A program made the translations under genes and the position numbers. A DNA stretch of 53,573 bases from Gemmatimonadota bacterium (GTDB taxonomy: Bacteria; Gemmatimonadota; Gemmatimonadetes; Gemmatimonadales; GWC2-71-9), in assembly GCA_003222085.1 (NCBI GenBank), contig QHUK01000041.1:1-53573 (forward strand), in the 5' to 3' direction. Positions 16,627 to 25,100 of this stretch are shown here, one piece after another; position 1 is the stretch's first letter; each line of letters starts with the position of its first letter. The notes beneath the pieces were generated by a model. It searched no databases. It had not been told where the DNA came from and saw only the letters and a list, made by a program, of their open reading frames with translations.

Positions 16627-19023
16627 TCAAGGGTACTCCGGCGCGCGCAGCACCTGCCCGCGTGCCTCGTCGGGTTCGTCCTGCGTTTCGTAGCCTTCAA
16701 GGTAGTACGAGTAGTCGCGGTACAGACTGCCTCCCCGGACGTCGTTCAACACGGCGCCCAGGACGCGGATCGGGAGACGGCTCATGACCTCCAGCTTCGC
16801 CAGCGCCAGCCCGCCGTCGCTGACACCGGTCCGCAGCACCAGCAGCAGGGTCCCCGTGCCGGTCCCGAGCGCGAACGCATCGGCGCCGGCGGCCAGCGGC
16901 GAGCTGTCGATGATGATCGCGTGGTAGCTCGACCGCAGGCCCGCCAGCACGCGGGGCAGCGCCGCCGAGCTGACGAGCGCGGGTCCGTCATGGGTCCGGG
17001 TGCCGCAGCCGAGGAACGACAGCATGCCATACGCGGAGAGTTGGACCGCCTGCTCCTTGCTGGCGCGCCCCTGGAGCAGGTCCGTGAGGCCCGGTCGGCG
17101 GGGGAGTTTGAGCGTCCGGTGCAGCCTGCCGCACCGCACGTCCCCGTCCACCAGCAGGGTGCGGTACCCGGCGTCGGCAAATGCGACCGCCAGGTTGGAT
17201 GCCACGAACGACTTGCCGTCGGCACGGCCGGGGCTCGTCACCGTCACGATCACCGGGCCGACGCCATGGGAGTGCAGCACGTTGAGGCAGATCCCCCGCA
17301 TCGCTTCGAGCACCGGAAGCCCGTCTTCGGGCTGCTTGGCCCGCCGCTTGCGCTCGAGGTGCGGCACGACGCCCAGGATCGTGAGCCCCATGGTGCGGGT
17401 GATGTCCTCGGGGTCGTGCACGCGCCGGTCGCGGTGGTCGAGCGCAACGGCGCTGCCGACCCCCGCGCCGAGGCCGGTGATCAGGGTGAACAGCACGAGC
17501 ACCGGCGCCCAGTTCTCGGTGGGCTCCTGCGGCTCGAGCGCCGGGTCCACGAACCGCACGTCGGGAATGCTGCTCGCCTCGGCCAGCCGCGCCTCCTCGT
17601 AGTGCTGCTGCAGGTTTGCCACCGTCTGCGCCGACTGGGTCACGTCGCGCTGCAGCCGCGTCTCCTCCACCGCGAGCGGCGGGATGCGTCGCAGATCGCG
17701 CGCGACCGAGTCGGCGCGCTGCCCCAGCTCGGCCGCGCGCCGCTCCAGCTCCCGCGCGAGCCCTGTCGCCAGCTGCGGGATCGTCTGCCGCTCCAGCGTC
17801 GCCGCCTCCGCGGCCACGCGGCGCACCGCGGGAGCCTCGGCGGTATAGCGGACCCGCAGCGCCCGGAGCACCGCCTGCTTCGCGGTGAGGTCCCGTAGCG
17901 CCTGGCTCAGCTCGGTGGACCGCTCCACGGAGGCGAGCGTCGCGAGCGCATCCACCATCAGCCCGGACTCGGGGCCCTGGGCGAGGATCCGCTTGATCGC
18001 CGCCCGGTCCCGGAGCAGGTCGCCCCGCCGCACCTTCAGGTCGAGCAGGCCTGCGAACACCGGATCCTGCGGGTACTGCATGTTCGGGGTCACCGGCGCA
18101 GCGCCCTCGGCGTACTCGGTGACGGCCGTGACGCGAAACCGCTGGAGCGCGGTCTCGGCGCTCCGCAGCCTCGCCTGCGCCTGCTCCAGCTGCGCGCCGA
18201 GGATGCCGGTCAGCTGCGTCAGGTTGTCGCGCTTCAGGTCCGCCGCCGCGGCGACGAAGCGCGACGCAACCGCGTTTACCGTCCCGGTCACCCCGGCCGC
18301 GTCCGGGCCGGTGAGCTCGAGCCGCAGGAAATTCCCGTCCATATCGGAGCTCACCTTGAGCTCTCGTCGGAGCCGCGTGGCGGCCTCGGCGGGCGTCGTC
18401 ACGGTGAATTCCACCACGTGCCCGGCCAGGAGTACTCCCTCGGGTGGGACCCACGCGAAGCCGAGCGCCGCGCCGATCGAATCGCCGACCGCGCCCCGGT
18501 CGAGCACCGCGCCCGCGTCGTCGGTGAGCGTAAAGCCCGTCCCCACCGTGTCCACCGCGAGGAGGTACGTGCCCGGACGTACCCGCTCCTTGATCGCGAA
18601 GCTCGTCAGCGCGGCCGAGTCGCCGGAGACGTTCACGAGGTAAAGCCGCTCCCGCCGCGCTACCTCTTCGAGCACGATGTTGGTCCGGATCAGGTCGATC
18701 CAACCCGACGAGATCGGCAGATGGCCCGACCAGATCGGGCCCTCATCCCGAGCCTGGTGCGCCGGCACCTGGATCCACACCGTTGCCCGCGCGGCGTAAT
18801 TGGGCGGGAGGGCGTACACGGACAGCTCGATGCCGGCGGCGGTGGCGAACAATGTGAGGCTGAGCACCAGCCACTTATGCCGCCGGACGGACCGGAGGTA
18901 GCGCTGCGCGTCGGCGAGCCAGTCCCCGGCGTCGGGCGGCAGCGCGGGAGCCGGGCGCGCCACCGCGTTGCGATCCTCTGCCTTCGGTGTGTCCAGCCGT
19001 GCGGGTAAGCTGCCGGTCGTCAT
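16627..19023 (-). CDS. Wzc-type polysaccharide co-polymerase / BY-kinase (copy 2)
   Basis: 798 residues, same architecture as copy 1 throughout: TM1 about 51-71, TM2 about 506-530, kinase loop GRADGKS (about 599-605), LLVDGDVR, IIIDSSP and a tail tyrosine cluster (YRDYSYYLEGYE). The N-terminus (MTTGSLP) also matches copy 1 (MTTGDLP). Two co-polymerases with only one Wzy and one Wza in the window suggest either two chain-length classes or a mixed oligomer. It is the first gene of the minus-strand run co-polymerase, Wza, phosphoesterase, methyltransferase. AAAGGGA lies 13 nt before the ATG. Confidence 0.95.
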   Translation of the reverse strand: MTTGSLPARLDTPKAEDRNAVARPAPALPPDAGDWLADAQRYLRSVRRHKWLVLSLTLFATAAGIELSVYALPPNYAARATVWIQVPAHQARDEGPIWSGHLPISSGWIDLIRTNIVLEEVARRERLYLVNVSGDSAALTSFAIKERVRPGTYLLAVDTVGTGFTLTDDAGAVLDRGAVGDSIGAALGFAWVPPEGVLLAGHVVEFTVTTPAEAATRLRRELKVSSDMDGNFLRLELTGPDAAGVTGTVNAVASRFVAAAADLKRDNLTQLTGILGAQLEQAQARLRSAETALQRFRVTAVTEYAEGAAPVTPNMQYPQDPVFAGLLDLKVRRGDLLRDRAAIKRILAQGPESGLMVDALATLASVERSTELSQALRDLTAKQAVLRALRVRYTAEAPAVRRVAAEAATLERQTIPQLATGLARELERRAAELGQRADSVARDLRRIPPLAVEETRLQRDVTQSAQTVANLQQHYEEARLAEASSIPDVRFVDPALEPQEPTENWAPVLVLFTLITGLGAGVGSAVALDHRDRRVHDPEDITRTMGLTILGVVPHLERKRRAKQPEDGLPVLEAMRGICLNVLHSHGVGPVIVTVTSPGRADGKSFVASNLAVAFADAGYRTLLVDGDVRCGRLHRTLKLPRRPGLTDLLQGRASKEQAVQLSAYGMLSFLGCGTRTHDGPALVSSAALPRVLAGLRSSYHAIIIDSSPLAAGADAFALGTGTGTLLLVLRTGVSDGGLALAKLEVMSRLPIRVLGAVLNDVRGGSLYRDYSYYLEGYETQDEPDEARGQVLRAPEYP

Positions 19024-19055
19024 GCGTTAGCGTCCCTTTCAGACGGCGCACACTG

Positions 19056-19073
19056 CGCAAGGTCGGTACCGCG
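19056..19073 (-). promoter_or_regulatory. Shared leader box upstream of Wzc copy 2
   Basis: On the minus strand CGCGGTACCGACCTTGCG, identical to the box before Wzc copy 1 at 17 of 18 positions, and 33-50 nt before the start codon. Sequence around it is otherwise poorly conserved between the two leaders, which makes a functional site more likely than simple duplication. Confidence 0.45.
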
Positions 19074-19162
19074 GGGCTCGCCGCTCGGGCAGGGGCAACC
19101 TCCCGTGCAACAGGGAGATAGCCGACACCGTCTGCGGCGCCTGTCCGGTTCGCTCCACGCGC

Positions 19163-19178
19163 TGTAAGGAACCTGCCA
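19163..19178 (-). promoter_or_regulatory. Sigma-54-like promoter upstream of Wzc copy 2
   Basis: On the minus strand TGGCAGGTTCCTTACA. Against TGGCACGnnnnTTGCA it differs at two positions (C6 to G, G14 to A) with exact spacing. Flanking TTGT before the -24 is shared with the copy 1 leader. The start codon is 140 nt downstream. An NtrC-type activator gene is 9 kb away in the same window. Confidence 0.45.
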
Positions 19179-19231
19179 CAACGGGGGCGGCAGACCACAG
19201 CGCCGCTCGACCGGCTCCGCGACCCGCTCGG

Positions 19232-19245
19232 GGACGTGCACGTCC
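19232..19245. promoter_or_regulatory. Perfect 14-bp palindrome (operator candidate)
   Basis: GGACGTGCACGTCC is fully self-complementary and lies 54 bp upstream of the sigma-54-like site on the minus strand and 146 bp before the aminotransferase start. The position suits an activator site for either direction. Confidence 0.4.
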
Positions 19246-19390
19246 ATCGACCGAAGCGGGCGCGTGCGCATCGTCGCACAACGCCAGCGCAGTTGTAAGT
19301 TCGTCGCGGCATCCCTCCCCGCGTCCGCGCCGCACCTCGGCCGTAAGTCCTTCGTCTGCAAGGCGTCGAACCTGCGCACAGGACGTGCTA

Positions 19391-20662
19391 ATGGCGGGCC
19401 ACGCACCCACTGACTTGGACGTCATGACCACACGACCGCCGCGAGCCGCCTCCGTTTCCGAGCGCACGGCCGCGCCCCCGCCTCCGCCCCCGCCCGTCGC
19501 CACCCGGGAGCGCGGCTTCTTGCCGTTCGCCGCGCCATTGATCGGCGACGAGGAGATCCAGGAAGTCGTCGACACGCTGCGCTCGAGCTGGATCACGACG
19601 GGGCCGAAAGCAAAGCGGTTCGAGCAGGAGTTCGCCGCCTATCTCGGGGCGCCCGCCGCGCTGGCCCTCAATTCGTGCACGGCGGGGCTGCACACCGCCC
19701 TCGTCACGCTCGGGATCGGGCCAGGCGCGGAAGTGATCACGACGCCCATGACCTTTGCGGCCTCCGTGAACGTGATCGAGCACGTGGGCGCCCGGCCTGT
19801 CCTCGTGGACGTGGAGCCGGACACGTTGAACCTCGATCCCGGGCTCGTGGCCGCGGCGGTCACGCCCCGGACGCGCGCGATCCTCCCGGTCCACTACGCC
19901 GGCCACCCCGCCGCGCTCGACCCGATCGACGACCTCGCGCGCGCCGGTGGGTTCGCGGTCGTCGAGGACGCGGCCCACGCGCTGCCCGCCAAGTACAAGG
20001 GGCGCGCCATCGGCTCGGGCGCGAACCCGGTCGCGTTCAGCTTCTACGCCACGAAGAACCTCACGACCGCCGAGGGCGGGATGCTCACCGGCGACGCCGC
20101 GTTCCTCGAGCGCGCGCGGACCCTGAGCCTGCACGGCATGAGCCGCGACGCCTGGAGCCGGTACGACCGCGGCGGGAGCTGGTTCTACGAAGTCATCGCG
20201 CCGGGTTTCAAGTACAACATGACGGACATCCAGGCCGCGCTCGGGCTGTGGCAGCTGCGCAAGCTGGCCCGCTTCCAGGAGCGGCGCCGGGCGGTGGTGC
20301 GCCTGTACACCGAGGCGTTCGCCGACCAGGACGCGCTGGAAGTGCCCGTGGAGCGCTCGGACGTCGAGCATGCGTGGCACCTCTACGTCCTCCGGCTGCG
20401 GGAGGAAGCGCTCCGCATCGATCGCAACGTGTTTATCGACGAGCTGAAGCAGCGCAATATCGGTACGTCGGTGCACTTCATTCCGATCCACCTGCACCCG
20501 TACTACCGGGACAAGTATGGCTACGGGCCGGAGAGCTTCCCCGTGGCCTACGGCAATTACCGCCGCATGCTCAGCCTCCCGCTCAGCGCCCGGGTCTCCG
20601 ATGCCGACGCGGCCGACGTGATCGCGGCCGTCTTGGACATCGTGCGCCGGTACCGCCGCTGA
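19391..20662 (+). CDS. DegT/DnrJ/EryC1/StrS sugar aminotransferase
   Basis: 423 residues. The PLP lysine is K222 in SFYATKNLTTAEGG, with the family signatures NSCTAGLHTAL, VVEDAAHALPAKYKG and the late HFIPIHLHPYY. It transfers an amino group to a keto-sugar nucleotide, giving an amino-deoxy sugar for the polymer. The region before residue 40 is Pro/Ala-rich and not conserved. I chose ATG 19391 because AGGA lies 7 nt upstream; GTG 19385 and ATG 19424 are alternatives and affect only this tail. It is the first gene of the long plus-strand run and is followed closely by a deacetylase and the sugar-phosphate transferase. Confidence 0.93.
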   Translation: MAGHAPTDLDVMTTRPPRAASVSERTAAPPPPPPPVATRERGFLPFAAPLIGDEEIQEVVDTLRSSWITTGPKAKRFEQEFAAYLGAPAALALNSCTAGLHTALVTLGIGPGAEVITTPMTFAASVNVIEHVGARPVLVDVEPDTLNLDPGLVAAAVTPRTRAILPVHYAGHPAALDPIDDLARAGGFAVVEDAAHALPAKYKGRAIGSGANPVAFSFYATKNLTTAEGGMLTGDAAFLERARTLSLHGMSRDAWSRYDRGGSWFYEVIAPGFKYNMTDIQAALGLWQLRKLARFQERRRAVVRLYTEAFADQDALEVPVERSDVEHAWHLYVLRLREEALRIDRNVFIDELKQRNIGTSVHFIPIHLHPYYRDKYGYGPESFPVAYGNYRRMLSLPLSARVSDADAADVIAAVLDIVRRYRR

Positions 20663-20673
20663 GGTCGACGCCG

Positions 20674-21348
20674 ATGAGCCACCGCGTACTGATCATTGCG
20701 GCTCACCCCGACGACGAGGTGCTCGGGTGCGGCGGCACGGCCGCGTTGCACGTCCGAGCGGGCGACGAGGTGACGGCCGTGATCGCGTGTGAGGGGGAGT
20801 CGCTCCGCTACGGACCAGAGGGCGTCGGGCAGCCCGAGCATATCCGCCGCGCCGCCCGGGCGCTCGGCCTGCGGGAGACCCGCCAGCTGGGCTTCGCCGA
20901 TCAGCGGCTCGACACGCTGTCGCTGGTCGATCTCATCACGCCGCTCGAGCGCGTGGTGCGCGACGTGCGCCCGGCGGTCGTCTACTGCCAGTTCGGGGGC
21001 GACGCCAACCGCGACCACGAGCTGCTGTTCCGCGCCGCGCTCGTGGCCACGCGGCCGATCGAGCCGTACCTCGAGGCGGTGTACGCCTTCGACACGGCCT
21101 CGAGCACCGAGTGGGGCTACCCGCGAGCCTTCGTCCCCGACACGTGGATCGACATCTCCGAGACGCTCGAGCAGAAGCTGTGCGCCATGGCGTGCTACGA
21201 GAGCGAGGTCCGGCCGTACCCCCATCCCCGCTCGCTCGAGGCGCTGCGGCATCGCGCGCACGCCTGGGGGAATCACTGCTGCCTCGACGCCGCCGAGGTG
21301 TTCATGACGGTACGACGGAGCCTGCGCGGTGGCCAAACGCCTCTTTGA
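20674..21348 (+). CDS. PIG-L family N-acetyl-sugar deacetylase
   Basis: 224 residues. The zinc motif HPDDE is at 11-15 (IIAAHPDDEVLGCGG) and the distal His is in GGDANRDHELLF, as in PIG-L/LmbE/BshB enzymes, which remove acetyl groups from GlcNAc-containing substrates. It is cytoplasmic with no signal peptide, so it acts on a precursor or a lipid-linked sugar. The start ATG is 12 nt after the aminotransferase stop, with GAGG upstream, and the end overlaps the sugar-phosphate transferase by 20 nt. With the aminotransferase it could tailor an amino sugar before or after lipid loading. Confidence 0.9.
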   Translation: MSHRVLIIAAHPDDEVLGCGGTAALHVRAGDEVTAVIACEGESLRYGPEGVGQPEHIRRAARALGLRETRQLGFADQRLDTLSLVDLITPLERVVRDVRPAVVYCQFGGDANRDHELLFRAALVATRPIEPYLEAVYAFDTASSTEWGYPRAFVPDTWIDISETLEQKLCAMACYESEVRPYPHPRSLEALRHRAHAWGNHCCLDAAEVFMTVRRSLRGGQTPL

Positions 21349-22027
21349 CGTCGTCGTCGCGGCGCTCGGCCTCGTGGCCGCCGTCCCGGTCCTGCTGGTG
21401 GCCGCGGTGGGGATTCGCCTCTCGAGTCCCGGCCCGATTCTGTACCGCGCGCGCCTGGTCGGCCGGGACGGGCACCCGTTCACGATGTACAAGCTGCGTA
21501 CCATGCACCTGCACGCCCGCGGCTCCCGCAGCGTCATCACCGCGCAACACGACCCGCGGGTCTTCGCGTTCGGCCGCCCGCTGCGCCGGCTCAAGATCGA
21601 CGAGCTGCCGCAGCTCCTGAACGTGCTGCGGGGCGACATGTCCCTCGTGGGCCCGCGTCCGCAGCACCCCGACATCGTGCGGAGCTACTATGCGCCCGAG
21701 CATGGGGAGACGCTCCGGGTCCGCCCGGGTCTCGCGAGCCCGGGGAGCCTGTACGATTCGACGCACGGCGAGCCGCTCGTCGGCAGCGTCGATCCGGAAC
21801 GGGCGTACGCGGAGCGCCTGCTGCCCCTCGTGCTGGCGCTCGACCGGGTGTACGTGCGGCGGGCGTCCCTCTGGTATGACGCCACCATCGTGGGGCGGAC
21901 GCTCCTCGTGATCGCGGCCACGCTTTTCGGGCGCCGGAGGTTTCCCGATCCGCCCGAAATGCCCGAGGCCCGGGCCCTGCTGGGGCGCCAGTGGGGCGAC
22001 CGTATCAGCCCGCCAGCGAAGGTGTAG
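21329..22027 (+). CDS. Initiating sugar-phosphate transferase (WcaJ/WbaP-type, short form)
   Basis: 232 residues. One N-terminal hydrophobic re-entrant or membrane helix (about 8-28) is followed by the polyprenyl-phosphate hexose-1-phosphate transferase core: SPGPILYRARLVGRDGHPF, MYKLRTM, and KIDELPQLLNVLRGDMSLVG followed by PRP. It loads the first sugar-1-phosphate on undecaprenyl phosphate. It lacks the large polytopic N-terminal domain of WcaJ and is like the minimal PglC-type enzymes. It starts with GTG inside the deacetylase gene, showing tight coupling. The adjacent aminotransferase and deacetylase suggest that the first sugar is an amino sugar. Confidence 0.93.
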   Translation: MAKRLFDVVVAALGLVAAVPVLLVAAVGIRLSSPGPILYRARLVGRDGHPFTMYKLRTMHLHARGSRSVITAQHDPRVFAFGRPLRRLKIDELPQLLNVLRGDMSLVGPRPQHPDIVRSYYAPEHGETLRVRPGLASPGSLYDSTHGEPLVGSVDPERAYAERLLPLVLALDRVYVRRASLWYDATIVGRTLLVIAATLFGRRRFPDPPEMPEARALLGRQWGDRISPPAKV

Positions 22028-22072
22028 GCGCGGTGCAGCAAGTAACCCGATGCGGCGACCGTGCGGCCGGGA

Positions 22073-22089
22073 AAGCGGCGACGCCGCTT
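22073..22089 (+). terminator. Strong hairpin after the sugar-phosphate transferase
   Basis: AAGCGGCG-A-CGCCGCTT, 17 nt and almost fully self-complementary, 46 nt after the stop codon. There is no T-run, so it may be an attenuator or an mRNA stabiliser instead of a classic terminator. The following 22145-22163 hairpin (TGAGGG, 7-nt loop, CCCTCA) sits just before the ribosome site of the next gene. Confidence 0.35.
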
Positions 22090-22144
22090 GCGGTTAGGCG
22101 ACCGGCAGCCGCGCACGAGTCATGCTTCCCAGGCACGGATGACG

Positions 22145-22163
22145 TGAGGGTCGTGCGCCCTCA
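22145..22163 (+). promoter_or_regulatory. Leader hairpin before the three-headed phosphoesterase
   Basis: TGAGGG-TCGTGCG-CCCTCA, a perfect 6-bp stem ending 11 nt before the GGAGGT ribosome site. It could modulate translation of the very large downstream gene. Nothing in the sequence shows what would control it. Confidence 0.3.
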
Positions 22164-22187
22164 CTCCTCGCAGTGGAGGTTGCTCCC

Positions 22188-25100
22188 GTGCGGCTAAGCC
22201 CCCGAGCCATTCTCGCCGTGCCCGCCGCCCTGGCGGCAGCGGTGCTGCTCACCACGTGTACCGGCGACCGATCGATCGGCCCCAGTGCCCCGATCGGGCC
22301 GGGCGTCCTGGCGTCGGTCGGGACCGTGGTGGGACAGGTGCTGGTCGGCGCCGGGGACATTGCGCGCTGCGATCGGCAGAACGACGAGGCCACCGCGTCG
22401 CTGCTCGACACCATCCCCGGCACCGTCTTCACCGTCGGTGACAACGTCTTGGGTGGGAGTAGCAACCCTCCGGACTTCAACAACTGCTATGGCCCCTCCT
22501 GGGGAAAGCACAAGGACCGCACCCGACCCACCATCGGGCACATGGAAGGGTTCAGCCCCGGGTCCGCCACGTACTGGAAGTATTTCGGGGCCGCCGCCGG
22601 CGATTCGGGCAAGTTCTACTACAGCTACGACCTGGGCGATTGGCACATCGTGGTGCTCAACAGCGGCATCTCCACCCTTAAGGGCTCGACCCAGGAGCAA
22701 TGGCTCAAGGACGACCTCCTGCACCACCCGGCGCAATGCACGCTCGCGATGTGGCACGCCCCCCTCTTCAGCTCCACGTCCGGCAACGGCCTGCCGGCGG
22801 TGAACGACGCCGTGAGGCCGCTGTGGAATGATCTCTACGCCGCCGGGGCGGAGATCGTGATCAACTCGCACTACGAAGTCTACGAGCGCTTCGCCCCGCA
22901 GCGGCCTGATGGCGGCACTGATCTCATCGGCATCCGGCAATTCACCGTCGGCACCGGGGGAATCGGCGTCAACAGCTTCAATAGCAGCACCACGGCGCCG
23001 AACAGCGAAGTGCGCAACAGCGGCACCCCGGGAGTGTTGAAGCTCACGCTCGGCAGCAACGGTTACGCCTGGCAGTTCATCCCGATCACCGGGTTCACGT
23101 TCACCGACGCAGGGACCGGCGATTGCCATGGCAACACGCCGGGCCCGGCCGTCGCGTCGGTGGACGTGACTCCCAATCCCACGAGCGTGGAGATCGGGCT
23201 CGACGTCCAGCTGACCGCGACGCCGAGAGACGCCGCCGGCAACCCGCTGACCGACCGGCTCGTCTCTTGGGCGAGCAGCAACACCGCGGTCGCGAAGGTT
23301 TCCGGCGGCGGCGACGTCTTCGGGTGGACCGCGGGAACCGCGACCATCACGGCGACGAGCGACGGTGTGACCGGCAGCAACACGGTGACCGTGGTGTCGA
23401 CGACGGCTGCGGCGCTCGTCGGGGCCGGCGACATTGCCGTCTGCGACTCTCCAGAGGACGAAGCCACCGCTGCGCTGCTCGACATCATCCAGGGCACGGT
23501 GTACACCACGGGCGACAACGCCTATCCCGACGGGACGGCAACCCAGTTTACCAATTGCTACGGTCCATCCTGGGGGCGGCACAAGACGCGCACCAGGCCG
23601 GTAACGGGCAATCACGACTATACCACCGCGGGCGCTCCGGCTTACTACAACTATTTCGGTGCCGCTGCGGGGGACCCGACGAAGGGATACTACAGCTACG
23701 ACCTCGGCGCCTGGCACGTGATCGCGATCAACAACTACGTGGACGCGAGCGCGGGGTCGACCCAAGAGAAGTGGCTCAAGGCGGACCTCGCCGCCAGCTC
23801 CAAGCAGTGCACCGCGGCGATCTGGCACGAGCCGACGTTCAGCTCCGGTATTCTCCACGGCAACGGTCACACTGATTGGCTCGCCCTGTGGCAGGACCTC
23901 TATCAAGCAGGCGCCGAGGTCATCATCAACGGCCACGAGCACACCTACGAGCGGTTCGCGCCGATGACGCCGAACGGCGTGGCGGACCCGACGACTGGGA
24001 TCCGGGAGTTCGTGGTCGGCACCGGCGGAGCCGGGCTGGAAGCCCTCGGCACCATCCAGCCGAACAGCGAGGTGGTGCAGAATAGCGCGCACGGGGTGTT
24101 GCGCCTGGTGCTGCGCCCGACCGGGTACCAATGGAGGTTCTTCTCCGAGGCGGGCCAGGTCTTCTCGGACACCGGCACCGCTCCCTGCCACGGACCACCG
24201 GGAAACCAGCCGCCCGCTGCGTCGTTCACGTCGAGCTGCACCGGCCTGACCTGCCACTTCACGGACACGAGCATCGATCCCGACGGCAGCGTGGCGGCCT
24301 GGAGCTGGAGCCTCGGCGACGGCAGCACCTCCACCGATCAGAGCCCGGGGCACGTGTATGCCACAGGCGGCACGTACACCGTGAGGCTCACCGTCACCGA
24401 CAACAAGGGCACGACCAACTCAACCTCGCAGAGCGTCACGGTGACGCCGCCCAACACGCCCCCCACCGCTGCGTTCACGCAGAGCTGCACGGGGCTCGCC
24501 TGCTCCTTCACGAGCACCAGTACCGACCCCGATGGCACGGTGGTCGGGTGGAGCTGGAGCTTCGGCGACGGCGCGACCGCCACCGTTGCGAACCCCTCGC
24601 ACACGTATGCCGCGAGCGGCACCTACACCGTGAGCCTGACCGCCACCGATAACAGTGGCGGCACCGGGTCCACGTCGCAGAGCATCACGGTGACGCCGCC
24701 CAACACGCCGCCCACCGCCGCGTTTACGCAGAGCTGCACGGGGCTCGCCTGTTCCTTCACGAGCACCAGTACCGACGCCGACGGCAGCGTGGTCGCCTGG
24801 AGCTGGAGCTTCGGCGACGGCGCGACTGCCACCGTTGCGAGCCCGTCGCACACCTATGCCGCGGGCGGTACCTACACGGTGAGCCTCACCGTCACCGACA
24901 ACGGCGGCGGCACCGGGTCCACGTCGCGGAGCATCACCGTGGCGCCGGCCAACACGTCCCCCACAGCCGCGTTTACCCAGACCTGCACGGGGCTCACCTG
25001 CAGCTTCACGAGCACGAGTACCGACCCCGACGGCACGGTGGTCGGGTGGAGTTGGAGCTTCGGCGACGGCGCGACCGCCACGATCGCAAACCCGTCCCAC

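Larger units (their letters stand above)
19024..19390. other. 367-bp divergent regulatory region
   Basis: The only stretch over 300 bp without a gene. It separates Wzc copy 2 (minus) from the aminotransferase (plus). It holds the shared 18-nt box, a sigma-54-like promoter for the minus strand, a 14-bp perfect palindrome (19232-19245) and a loose repeat GTAAGTTCGTCG / GTAAGTCCTTCGTC (near 19294 and 19341). I see no good sigma-70 promoter for the plus strand and no supported small gene. Confidence 0.6.
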
